64,000 bases of DNA. It comes from Mugil cephalus. Lineage: Eukaryota > Chordata > Actinopteri > Mugiliformes > Mugilidae. The notes beneath the pieces were generated by a model, which had not been told where the DNA came from, ran no database searches, and worked only from the letters and a program-made list of their open reading frames with translations. A program made the position numbers and the translations under genes. The stretch lies in NCBI RefSeq assembly GCF_022458985.1, contig NC_061781.1:20981001-21045000 (forward strand). Reading direction: 5' to 3'. This document shows, in pieces, positions 11,796 to 23,450 of the stretch (its first letter is position 1; the number at the start of each line of letters is the position of its first letter).

Positions 11796-13590
11796 TGGAT
11801 CGCTGGTGAGGTTAAACTGAGCAGCCTTAACGAAGCTCGGCAACGAAGGGCTGCTGATTCATTTGCAGAGTTCTCCCTGAGCGAGGAACCGTTGCTTCTG
11901 CCTAAACTGCAGCAGTAGGTTTTTCTTACTGCAATACCCATCAGCCTCGGTTCTCAACCCTTCCCTGCAAGAGGAAATTTACATTTAGGATGCAAGTTTT
12001 TTCCATCATGCACTGTCTGTGAAAGCTGTCAGCTCTGGACGAAGCAGCCTCATGTAGTTTTTTTTTTTCCTCAGCGGTTCAACAGATGAAAAATACTGGA
12101 ATTATTTACCTGAATAACAAATCTTCACATTTCTGGAAGCTCTGTTGAAGATGATGGACTGTAAAATAGTTACCGTTGGATTCTCCTAACGTACGTCCGA
12201 TACTTTCACAACCTCCCTTCTTGTCATCAACTTTCAGCAAAGTGGGAAGGACTTCCATGGAGTTTCAATCCCCAGAACAAACCTTCTGACAGAAATCCCT
12301 CTATTGCAGCATGTGGGAGAAGAGTCACCAACAAGTCCCAAAGAACATCAGGAAACTAGTGAAAAATCACATTCAGTCACCTTAAAGAACCAAGTTTTAA
12401 GAATTAGAGATTTATTTAAGATCTACTGCATTGGTAGAAATGGAACATGATATTAATAACATGTTTTTATCTGTGTATATTCACCTGTAACTATGAATTG
12501 TAGTATTTTTCCTCATTCCTCATCTTTATAGGAACAGTAGCCCAGAATGGACAAACCAAATATTTACCTATTGACATTTTTACAGTTAATGGAGGAGCAT
12601 TAATTGGGTGCAATTTATAACCTCACCACTAGATGTCTCTCTAATTCCCATATACTGGTTCTTTAAGGTAAACCATTTATATTATTTTTGTTTTAAAGTA
12701 ATTCCTAGCCCCATGTAAGTGGTATTAAACTATGCTAGCTTAGCTTTAGCAAAATGATGCATGACTTTGGCTCCACGTCTGCTTTAGGACAAAACATGTC
12801 CAACTACAATCTGCAGAAGACGTCCATTAAACGAAAGGCCAGCCCCCTGTCCTTTAAAACAATGTGCCAATAATTCAAGCTAAATATTGTGTATGGGAGT
12901 TTTGGAATTAAGTTTTATGTTATTGCATTGTTCAAAAAATAAAATAGGAAGATAAGAGTTCTGCATATTTGTGGAAATATTTTTCACCGAGACACACTAT
13001 CAGGTGTATTGTAAGATCATGTCTCACAATAATGCCATTTAAAGCAGAGTCAACAAACAAATTTCACCCTAAATGTAAATTTGAGTGGTTCTTATAATTT
13101 CCTTCGTTAATGTCTTCCATTTCTTAAAAAAAAAAAAAAATGGCTTCAGTGTGTCTTAAACGTCTGTCATCTTCATTTAATTATCAGTTTCCTGTTGAAA
13201 TTGTCTCTGGGACACCTCAGTAATATGTAGAAGCAAATGTCTTTCTTTCAAGGAGTTTGAGGCTCTGACCACATCGCTGCTCTTAAGAAATCCTGTGCTA
13301 CCGTAACGGAAATCAAACTCTCGCTGCTCGCCTGGGCCTCTGACTGCAGTCCAGTGTCCAAATGAGGAACTTTTGAGACTTTGGTCATTTGTAGGATATG
13401 GTGACATGAGAATAGGACAGATACCTTTTTGTATTTATTTGACTTTTTCCAAGCAAACCTTTCTGTAATTGGTTGGCATTTTTTGACCAATAACTGCTGC
13501 TGTATGCGTAGCCGCTAAATGCTTCCTGTCCTCTTCGTCAAATGACATCAATGCATCGTCGTTCTCTCAATAAAGAAGCTTTGGAAGTTG
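11796..13590 (+). other. sestd1 3' UTR with polyadenylation signal
   Basis: No reading frame continues after the TAA. An AATAAA hexamer lies at 13569-13574, so cleavage is expected near 13,590. A weaker AATAAA-containing run near 12,940 could be an alternative site. The exact end is inferred. Confidence 0.6.
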
Positions 13591-13869
13591 CTGTCTGGAG
13601 TTAGTCTCCTTTATTTTGACAAATTAAACTGTGAGGAGCAAGAGCAAGAATGACAAACGGAAGATGACTGTTGTGGAGACCCAACAGAGCATCACCTGTT
13701 ACCCTGAATGATTTGAGCTCGCTGGGCATCTGTAGATGGATATATAAACAGTTTCCTCTCTGCTGCAGTATGATCTTATTCATGCTGGGATATTTATGCG
13801 AGTTACTTTTGCATTTTGACTGACATTGGCAGTAACATTTATAGGTCCTTTAATGGTGAAAATAAAACA

Positions 13870-13875
13870 TTTATT
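13870..13875 (-). terminator. dnajc15 polyadenylation signal
   Basis: TTTATT on the plus strand is AATAAA on the minus strand, about 650 bases after the dnajc15 stop codon. The transcript probably ends near 13,850, leaving only about 260 bases to the end of convergent sestd1. Confidence 0.5.
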
Positions 13876-14520
13876 TCAACATAGCACATCCGCCTCTTAG
13901 GGTTACGCTGTAGAATCTTCCCTCTGATGTATGTAACATAGAGCCCATGATTTGAGTTGGCCGCTCTCTCTAATATACATAAATAATATACATAAATGCC
14001 TGTTGTATAAAACATGAAATCAAAAACTATGATTTTTCCTTAAAAGGTCCTATAAGCACTTCTATTTGAAATAAATAGATTTTCTGATTATTAGTTAACA
14101 TGTCAGGCTACACTGGGTTCAGTTGACTCGCCCACACAAACACCCAGTAACTGCATATGTTTACAAAATAATTTAATTTTACCACTTACCACATAAATAG
14201 ATTATGTAACACTCGTTTACACTCATTCCAAAATGCTTCACACAGGAAGTAATGAACTCAGCGGTCGCACTGTTCCATTTCTAGCCCACTACCACCCACA
14301 CCTTCAGTTTTAACACCTGAAGTGCAATATTAAGTGATATCATGTTACAGAATAGAATTCATGGTAAGCTGAAGAGGGAAACCATCATGACAGCGTCCTC
14401 TCTTTTCGTCGTCTTCCAGGAGCATGAGTGAATTCGTTGGTGTGATGTTCATGTCGATGCCGATGGAGCAGAGCTGCAGAGATGATGGAAATCTTTAAAG
14501 TGAGTCCTTAACAGTGCAGG

Positions 14521-16907
14521 TCACCGCCGGGTCTCCTTATCGAAAAGGTCTTTGGCCTCGTTGATCTTAGCAGCGAGATATGGTGATCCACCTAAACAGA
14601 TTTTAAAAAGAGAAAAAAAGTTTAGTCTGATTCTGTTATGGATGACACAGCAAACAACTTTTAGCAACTGAATTTTGTTCTTGGTTGAAAATGACTTTTG
14701 CTTTAGTAGCTAATCGCCAGTGTAACACAGCTCACCTTTATCTGGATGGTTGAGGACCATGATCCTACGATGGGCCTCACGTACTTTGGCCTTTGTGCTG
14801 GTTGGGCTGGACATACACAAACAATAATTCCATGTAATCTATCATAAATCATGCTGTCCTCTGAGGGACACATACCAAAGTTGTCGGTTCTCAAGCTGAA
14901 TCATAAATGTACACTACCAGTCAAAAGTTTGGACACACCTTCTCAGACTTCCAGACTTTTGACTAGTAGTGTATTTACTACAACACTGTTTATATTACCT
15001 GATCCCAAGAATAAGGCTGGCCTCTCGTCTGGACATCTTCTGCTCAAAACCTCCTTTGTAATATGAAGAGAAAGCCTGAGGAGAGATATGATAGGAGTAA
15101 TGTTAATAGTCAGAGCCTAACCAGACTCATATCAAAACTCTTGAACCTGAAGAGGAATGCATATTTTGTTTTCATAAACTGAGAATGACTCACTGATGTG
15201 GGCATATTTTTGACAGTTTCTGAGAAAACCTGTCCAAGAGGCTTCCACAGCTGAAAAGCATAGCGACCTAAGGACCCACAAGACACATGAAGCTGTTCAA
15301 ACCAAGAAATTTTAAAGAGAATAACAAAAAGAACAGAACATAAAAGTAAAAAAAAAAAGACATGATGAAATTATCAGAAAACAGATCATAGATCACACAA
15401 TTCTTACCTGCAAAAGCTGCAGCAGCCACACCAAGACCAACAGCAATCAGAGTCCCTCCCTGTCATTAAAAAAAGATATCCAACAGTTACCACACTGAGA
15501 CAGATCATACAACAAAGAAATATTTGCAGGCCTCTTTAAATGCACTGCAGAAAGCTGGCAGGGAAAAATAAAGTCCCCAGCAATAAACAAGGTGAACATT
15601 TCATAATATTTCTAATACTGTGTAGGTATCCCTTGGTGCTATGGGGTTGGGGTGTCTGGTCTGGTGTATGTAGGTGCTACATGTCTAAGTAACATCCACA
15701 TGAATTCCAGGTCCAAAGGTTTCTCAGCAAAACATTGAATTGTCACAAGATGGTCAATGTTATTTACTTCTCCTGTCAGTAGTCTTAATGTCATGCTTGA
15801 CTGGTGTATACTAACGTTTTACATTAACAACTGGTGCAACATATTTCAGTAGATCGTAACCTTGTGTTTTGTTAGCTATATTTAGTTTGTTGAACCTGTG
15901 TTTGATATTTCCTCTTTTACGGTTTGATCCAGATGAATCCTGGCATTGTCACCTTGGAATATGCCCAGGCCATCAAGGGAAGAAAAAAATCCATTGATGG
16001 AATAACCTGGTCACCCAGTATATTCAGGTAGTCAGCTGACCTCATTCTTTGGACACATAATGTTGCTGAACCTAGACCTGAGCAACTGCAAAAACAGACT
16101 TGTACAGTCGACACTAGGCTTGATGGGTGCATCACTTCATCTGCCTCTCTTCTTAGCCTGATACCCCATCAGTCTGGACTCATCAGACCACATGACCTTC
16201 TTCCATTGCTCCAGAGTCCAATCTTTCTGCTCCCTAGCAAATTGAAGCCTTTTTTTCTGGTTAGCCTCACTGACTACTTGTTTTAACTGCATAACTGTTC
16301 AGTCCCAAGCCCTTAAGTTCCCTTCACATTGTACGTGTTCTTACGTTCACTATGTTGTTTACCTCAATTTGATTTCACTAATCATTTAAGTTATCACCCA
16401 TCACGATCAGTCACGATCACCACATTTCTTCGTGGAAGACGATGATTTGCCCCTTATCAAAAATACTAACATCTTTCCACGAGCACGAGATGCGTCTTTC
16501 CACATGGTTGTTAACGAAATGAGAAGCTAACATTCCACAGTTGGAGTTAAATAACTTGTTGCAATTTGAAATATAATCGTCCATGCAGTAATTATCCAAT
16601 AGGATGCTCGTACCTATTTGCATAGTTAAATCTAGGTGGATACTTTTTTTTTTTGTTAGTTTAAGGTTAGTTCAGTAGCTAATACATGTGATGCAACACA
16701 GCGACGTGCCTTTAGCGGTCATTCAGGTTACATAACTCTAACGTCTGGTTTAATTTGACAGGCTACTCAAATATGTTCCGTGTTAAAACAAATACTTACA
16801 AGCCGTCCGTCTATCTCTGCGTCACTCCTCATGTTTGTTTTTGGAGAATATTCAGCGTATCGCATCATGTCTCCTCCATCCGTGGTCATTCTGCCGGCGC
16901 CCGCCAT
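14521..16907 (-). CDS. DnaJ homolog subfamily C member 15, complete
   Basis: Minus-strand exons in coding order: 16907-16800, 15459-15408, 15267-15194, 15075-14999, 14806-14736, 14591-14521. They splice with GT-AG junctions to 150 residues, the length I recall for human DNAJC15. Residues 14-20 (MMRYAEY) match the family N-terminus. A hydrophobic segment around residues 38-55 ([15 protein letters not shown]) is the membrane anchor. A linker with [17 protein letters not shown] leads into a short C-terminal J domain with the HPD motif (NHPDKGG) needed to stimulate Hsp70 ATPase. [12 protein letters not shown] separates it from the paralogue DNAJC19. In mammals it sits in the inner mitochondrial membrane, acts as a TIM14-like co-chaperone and restrains complex I. 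The ATG at 16907 is preceded by GGCGGGCGC-type sequence and gives the expected N-terminus. Its introns hold Tc1 debris. Confidence 0.95.
14910..14973. mobile_element. Near-empty Tc1-like element: two terminal repeats back to back
   Basis: TACACTACCAGTCAAAAG at the left faces CTTTTGACTAGTAGTGTA at the right with only about 28 bases between. The ends match the fish Tc1/mariner terminal repeat ending in TA. It lies in a dnajc15 intron. Confidence 0.6.
15610..15815 (-). mobile_element. Tc1-like remnant in a dnajc15 intron
   Basis: Aligns by eye with 5,120-5,305: GCTACATGTCTAAGTAACATC and AAGATGGTCAATGTTAT are shared, and both end in a degenerate terminal repeat. No open frame remains. Confidence 0.55.
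15895..16660 (-). mobile_element. Degenerate Tc1-like transposon in first dnajc15 intron
   Basis: The minus-strand translation contains [20 protein letters not shown], matching the plus-strand element inside the lectin genes (for example 53,280-53,400). Near 16,500-16,640 it also matches that element's left-end sequence in reverse. Stops and frameshifts make it inactive. Confidence 0.65.
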
Positions 16908-17240
16908 GTTTTCTGTCAGAGCCCGGAAGTGATGGACGACAACATCCGGCTTAAAAAATAAAAGTCACGTCCTGTCGTGAATCCATGAAGGCTAGAAAAC
17001 TCGTCAAAGCCTCAAACTTGGGCCATTGTTTGTCTTTATATATTTGATTACTTGATTTTGTCTGAGAAAATCTTACACAAGATATTGTTGATTGAAGCAT
17101 TTGCCAGCTGTACCATTCTCCACCCAGGAATCTTATTTGTACTGAGGAGTATTAGGGCCACCAGAAAAAAATTAGAGTAAGTTTTTTTTTTTTCATGATG
17201 CACTTCAAGAAAAAAAAGTAGAAATATTGTCACCATCATT
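16908..17240. other. dnajc15 5' region and unassigned sequence
   Basis: 16,908-16,970 is the likely 5' UTR and promoter-proximal region of dnajc15. It is GC-richer and has CCGGAAGTGATGGACG, an Ets-like GGAAGT site typical of TATA-less mitochondrial-gene promoters. Nothing recognisable follows until 17,248. Confidence 0.45.
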
Positions 17241-17247
17241 TGTAACT

Positions 17248-17500
17248 AGGGATGGGTATCGTTAAGGTTTTATCCAATACCGGTGCCAAACTGGCTTTTG
17301 AAATGGTGTCTGTGCTTAAAAGGTGCCCAAACTGCTGCTTAAGGGAAGGAAAACATACAAACTTTGTCTAAAACCAGTGGCTTTTTATTTTTAAGGAATT
17401 TTGTGACATGCCACTTGAACAGAATATTAATTTAAATAATATAAATACAACTAAGACAACTAAGCTCTGAACGACTGGACCATTAAAGACGATTACCTGT
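17248..17500. repeat. hAT-like dispersed repeat
   Basis: Begins GGGATGGGTATCGTTAAGG and contains CCAATACCGGTGCC, as in a common fish hAT-derived repeat. Only one end is clear. Confidence 0.4.
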
Positions 17501-17514
17501 TACCCTTTTGTCCA

Positions 17515-18130
17515 AGATACCTTGGACACTCTCTCTGCTGCCAAGTGGTTCAGCACACTGGACCTTGCATCTGTTTAAGTGGAATGTCATGCCTTGTTGA
17601 CTATGCCATGCTCCAGCTGGATGTATCGTTTCTTGTCTGTCCTGCACTGGGAGACTTGTTTGGTCAATCTCGACAACATCATAGTGCCAGGCAGGGATGT
17701 TTCAGAGATGCTGGAGCCGTTGGGCCAGGTTTTCAGTAGACTCCACCAGACTCATCTCAAGTTGAAACCCAGAAAATGTTGCCTCTTCTGCCGCCAGTTA
17801 AATTGCTTGGGCCCCATTGTCTCAGGGGAATGCATGGCCACTGATCCCAACAAGGTACAGATGGTACAGGAGTGGCCAACACCAATATCAATGCAGTAGA
17901 TGAGGCACTTTGTTGGCCTTTGTAGTGGACGGAAAGCTGCCAGGCTGCTTTTGGTAAACTAAAGCAGCAGCTAAGTCCTGGGTTACCCTCTCGACCAAGG
18001 TGACATGATACTTGACACAGACACCAGCAATACTAGTGCTGTGGCTGAGCAGGAACCACAGGGCCATCATCATCCCTCAAGACAAGGTCACTACCGGCAA
18101 TCAAATGTCAGTTTTGGTAATTGGGTTGCC
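17515..18130 (+). mobile_element. Ty3/gypsy retrotransposon pol fragment
   Basis: Plus-strand frames give a degenerate FSTLDLAS reverse transcriptase motif, then NLDNIIVPGRDVSEML (in place of YLDDI), KLKPRKCCLF, LGPIVSGE and a following RNase H-like AFGKLKQQL. This order is typical of gypsy pol. Frameshifts, stops and the loss of the YLDD aspartates make it a fossil. No LTRs are seen. Confidence 0.7.
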
Positions 18131-18554
18131 CACTGAAGGAGAGTAGACAGTTCAAGAGTTCAAAAAAGGGGAAAAAAGACTGTTCTCCTTGACTACTGTT
18201 GTTGACTGCTTACACATTTACAGCTTGGCGCTAGTTTGTTATGTTTGAATGTGAATTTTAAAAGTCGAAAAAAAAATCATCTGAGGGGTAGTGGTCACCA
18301 TCTGCGTTTGCTGTATATTCCCACTAGGGTTAAGATGGTGAGTTGTTCTTAAGAAGATTATATACTTCATAACAGTTTAACTGAAGGAACATTTTGATTC
18401 ATGCCTTTAAAGGATAATTCTGTTGATGATCTTGTTTCTCTCAAAGACTGCTTTGTGTTTTGTTGCGCCTAAGGCTGTGCTTTTTACTACTGCCCACTTG
18501 TAATGAGCTTAACATCACTGGTTACTGTAGCATCTCTAAGTATTCACGTACGGT

Positions 18555-18949
18555 CCTTAAGCAGGAACAGTTAACAGTAAATTCAATGTGCAAATGGTCG
18601 GCTATAATTTATCTGTCTTCAAATAGACTGACAGATGCATGTGTATTACAAACCAGAACCTCTAAAATAAAAATAGGATTGAATCAACAGCTCTCTGCGT
18701 TATTTTAAACAAATGCTGAATACCATAGCCTTCATGAAGATACGATTTGGTGCAGGACTATTTTTACTAGTGTACCTAATGAACTGTCAAATGACTGTAT
18801 AATCATTACCTCTGAAACACGTGACTTCATTGTTGATTTTAAAAAAGAGACGAATGAATTGAAACCCACAGTGGTTTCATAATTTATTTGAACGTTCATA
18901 CTTCAGAGAGTAGAGATCATTTGGGAAATAATTTGCATCCTTCAGAACA
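18555..18949 (+). promoter_or_regulatory. Lectin gene A upstream region
   Basis: Nearly 400 bases that recur as the orphan copy at 23,055-23,450; about 270 bases recur in inverted form upstream of gene D. A CACGTGACTTC box (18818-18828) lies 120 bases before the ATG. CAGAGAGTAGAGATCATTT just upstream of the ATG is also conserved, probably 5' UTR. Promoter function is inferred from conservation and position. Confidence 0.6.
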
Positions 18950-21334
18950 ATGGACAGAATTTATATCAACGGTGAAGAAGCCAATTTCCATTGCCCAGGT
19001 AAGAAAAGAGACACAGAGGTGAATAGATCAATGTTTTATCATCAGTCATTTTTACTGTTGTAGACTTTGTTGGTTTTCACTCTTTTTTTCTCTGTTCAGG
19101 TCCAAGGGGTTTATATACAGGTGTTGCTGTCTTTCTGTGTATTTTCCTGTTTGCTGGGATCATCATCCTTGCTGTTCTCTGTGAGTCTGGTTTTCATAAC
19201 TTTACCTCTAATACTCAGTGCCTCCAACCTCCACTGACTGTGACTCACTAACATGGACCAGTCAAAGTCAAACTGTCATATCTCAGATATGGCACACATG
19301 TATGTAGAAATGCCACATATGTTGTACACGGACAAACAGAATTCCAGGCAAAACATTATGACCACCTTCCTTCTTGTCTTTTGGTTACTTCTTTGAGTTC
19401 TTCTTGGACAACATTGTTTCAAAGGGATCTTCTGTATTTCTGAAACGTGCATCTTTTAGACAATCACTCAGTACGTGATGCAGAGCTCTCCACCCTCAAA
19501 GACAACCTGACTGCAGAGAGAGACCTTTGCCTGACTAAAAAGTTGGAAAGTTTGTCTGCACAAAGTGAGTCTTTGGATTTGCTTGATAGTAATACAAAGG
19601 CATTATGATCAGACTTTATGTTTTACTGGCTCTTTAACTAACATTTTAAATCAAACTGATAAATGAAGACTCTAGCACCTTCATTACAGCTGCAAATTCC
19701 CAATCATTGAAAAAGTCACATCAATGCAAAATTTAAACATCCATGGTCTTATTAGTTTATAATGTCTTTTTTGATATTTGTTCCACATAAAACATATCTA
19801 ACATGTTTGAAAGTGTAGAGCTTTGAATGTGTTTCTAAAACATGTATGTTTATTTATTTCAGACCATAAGTTAAATGATTCAGTTGCAGAGCTCTCTGCC
19901 ATCAAAGACAACTTGACTGAGCTCCTTCAGACCAGCAATGATAAACTGTCCTCCATAACTAAAGAGAGAGACCTGCTGAACGCCAACCTGGCTCAAATGA
20001 CAAAAAATCTTCGGTGCTTGTTTGAACCGAGTGAGTCTTTGTCTGTCTTACTTGTCGTCTTTTGATAAACATGTTTTACTAAAATATTCAGTGGTTAGGC
20101 GATCCAGCATGTAAAAAGATTAGTCTATGCACTGGTTTCAAACCTGCAAATGAATAAAAAACATAAAGTAATTTACAAAGTAATGATGAGGCAAACTCCA
20201 CAATGCTTGTATTGATCTCATCAAACATGTACTGTAACAACAGTTGGTTAAATACATGAGAAGTTTAAAAAATAAAATAAAAAGACAATATAACTAAATA
20301 CTATCCAGATAATTCTTGTCAAATCAACATTGTTGCAGGCCTTTCAAATGGTCATTTATTAAAAAAGTAGTACTCACACCTCTACATTGAGAAATCCATG
20401 GATTTGTAATGTCTCTTGTTTGACGTTTCTTCCAGATAAAGTGTGTCCTGCAGGATGGCAAATGTTCAGCTGTTCCTGTTATTTCCTCTCTGGAAAGCCT
20501 GGTTCCTGGGATGAAGGCAGACAGGACTGTAGAGACAAAGGAGCAGATCTGGTGGTGATAGACAGCCCTGAAGAACGGGTAGTGTGTGTTTGCTATTGTG
20601 TTTACAAATGTAGTCATTCATACATGCTAAATGCTTAATGTGCATTATGTTTATGTTATGGTACAACACTAAAAAGAAATTTTCCTGTTGGACAGATGTT
20701 TCTGTCTATCAGCATAAACAGCAACATGTGGATTGGTTTGAGTGACAGAGAAGTGGAAGGAACCTGGAAATGGGTTGATGGGACTCCACTGACTCTGAAG
20801 TAAGTCTTCATTTTGGTCCAATATTAACAAATGACTTCATCTTCTATCACATTTCCAGATGGCATTTCTCCCATTCGCAAAAATACTAATATTCAGAGAC
20901 TTAACTTGTGGAAATCAGTGAGAGGAGAGAATTTTTCTTTTTTTTGAAGGCACACATTGGGACAAAATAACTTGTCAACAACTCATGGCATATATGACAT
21001 GTGATAACATTAAAATATTTTATGGTGGGGCGGTGTCTCTCCCCCTCTCTGCCTCCATTTCCTGTCCATCTCTCTCTACTAAACTCTCAGTAAAGGCTAA
21101 AATGCCAAAAAAATATATACACTCTGATATATACTGATATAATGACAGACGTTTAGTGATTATATTATTTCCTGACCTTCCAGGTACAGGGGAACAAAAC
21201 AACTTGATATTGCAGGTGGCGACCCAGAGAGTGGTGAAGAGGACTGTGTTCATATCAGACATGGAGACACCACTTTTTGGAATGATGTTTCGTGTGAAAT
21301 CCCTCTGCAGTGGATTTGTGAAAAAATTCCATAA
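18950..21334 (+). CDS. C-type lectin receptor A (CD209/KLR-like), intact
   Basis: Exons 18950-18998, 19100-19180, 19460-19564, 19863-20030, 20436-20578, 20696-20799 and 21184-21334 splice in phase to 266 residues. It is a type II membrane protein. The short tail contains YING. A hydrophobic stretch of about 21 residues without charged residues (ends ILAVLC) is the anchor. Two neck exons form a coiled coil, including [10 protein letters not shown]. The C-type lectin domain spans three exons: VCPAGW and [16 protein letters not shown], then WIGLSDREVEGTWKWVDGT, then GEEDC, WNDVSC and WICEK. Disulfide cysteines and WIGL core are intact. The calcium/sugar motif reads QLD where B-D have QPD, so sugar binding is doubtful. 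Exon 3 (19460) has no counterpart in B-D, whereas exon 4 and the end of intron 3 are B-like. The exon 5 donor follows CGG, not the CAG seen in B-D. Expected at the surface of immune cells, by family. Confidence 0.85.
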
Positions 21335-21960
<626 letters not shown>

Positions 21961-22009
21961 CTGTTTAAGAGCTTGATGAAAATTGTGATTTATCTTCATA
22001 TCTTTTCAC

Positions 22010-22265
22010 CACTAATATGAAACTTTCCTCCACAGCTGAAAAGAGAGACCTCCTGAATGCTAGACTCACTGAAATGACTACGACAGCTGTGTTTAGACTC
22101 CTTATATCCAGTGTAGGCTCAGTGGAAGAAAATGTTTTTACTCTACAAAGTCAAGTGTCTCATATTTTGTACATTGTGTTTCTGCAACCTCTGCTCCACC
22201 ATATAATCAATACAACTGGAGACTTGTCCTCTGCCCCCTGGTGGATTTATTCATGCTCTGCAGAC
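22010..22265 (+). pseudogene. Neck-like fragment, plus copy of an inverted pair
   Basis: Encodes AEKRDLLNARLTEM, a variant of the lectin neck repeat, then unrelated sequence. The whole block recurs in inverted form at 24,610-24,810 (both carry CTTGTCCTCTGCCCCCTGG). No complete exon boundaries are present. Confidence 0.6.
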
Positions 22266-22832
22266 ATGCAGACATCAATTAAAACAAGTTGAGATCAGAT
22301 AATATAAGAGATAAGATAATATAAGATCAGATAAGACTTTATTTATCCCTGTGGAGAAATGAAGGTGCTACATTGCCAGGGAACAATAGTGCAAATTGTA
22401 AAAAAAAAAAAAAATATATAGAATGTAAGACGAGAGAAACTATAAACTAAAAAATATATTTCCATATTATTTCAGGTTTATAGTATTTAGACAACTATTA
22501 CTACCAATTCTATTAGTAGTCTTTGACACTTTCATACTTTTGACATATTCAAAAATCACTGGTTCATCACATCAACTTCTGCATGGATGTTTTTGTTCCT
22601 ACCAGAACTGTGCGCTGCTTTTTCTGTTGGCTGGACTCATCACCCTCGTTAAACCTCTACAATATTCCCACAAAAAGTTTAATGGGAAAAGTTAGCATTA
22701 TTATTTAGTATTGATTTATTTAGTATTATTGATAACTGATAAACAAACTAGAAAAATTAAAAAATATATATAATTTGTAGCAGCAACTCAAGGTCTATTT
22801 GTTTCTGATGCATGCATCGTTATTTATTTCAG

Positions 22833-22960
22833 ACCATCACTCAATATCAAATGACTACTTTCAGCTGCATTGTTTGCAAAGTACAGTGGAATTGCAGTGT
22901 AGAAAGGAATAAACTGCAACTCCTCAAGAGAAAGAGCGTCCTGGTCTTGCTTCCCAAACC
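22833..22960 (+). pseudogene. Degenerate neck pseudoexon
   Basis: TTATTTCAG followed by ACCATCACTCAATATC resembles the acceptor and start of the neck exons (TTATTTCAG, ACCATAAGTTAAATG). It then diverges, with no downstream donor in frame. It is probably the remains of another lectin copy associated with the orphan promoter downstream. Confidence 0.4.
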
Positions 22961-23054
22961 TGCTGGGAAAATGACTGGAGAGGGGTTTGACCACAAGTAA
23001 TCACTTGGAGCTGCTAATGTCTCCACTGTGTTTGCTGACTACGGTCAGGTAACC

Positions 23055-23450
23055 GAAGCAGGAGCAGTTAACAGTAAATTAAATGTGCAAAAGTTCTGAT
23101 ATAATTTATCTGCCTTCAAATAGACTGACAGGAGCGTGTGTATTACAAACCACAACCTCTAAAATGAAAACACAGTTGAATCAACAGCTCTCTGAGTTAT
23201 TTTAAACAAAAGCTGAATACCATAGCCTTCATGAAGATACAATTTAGTGTAGTACTATTTCTACTAGTGTGCCTAATGAACTGTCAAGTGACTGTATAAT
23301 CATTACCTCTGAAACACATGACTTCCTTGCGTGTCTATTTTAAAAAAGAGATACGAATAAATTGAAACCCACGTAGGTTTAATGATTTTTATAAACATTC
23401 ATGCTTCAGAGAGTACAGATCATTTAGGAAAAATAATCTGCATCTGTCAA
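23055..23450 (+). promoter_or_regulatory. Orphan copy of the lectin A promoter
   Basis: Aligns along its length with 18,555-18,945, including CACATGACTTCC (23315-23326) and CAGAGAGTACAGATCATTT. At the point where the ATG exon should follow, the sequence turns into unrelated DNA. No lectin exon lies downstream on this strand. Confidence 0.6.

Noticed and set aside
22812-23000. 62-codon frame as a new lectin exon
   Set aside because: Only the first bases after TTATTTCAG resemble a neck exon and no in-frame donor follows, so it is listed only as a pseudoexon.
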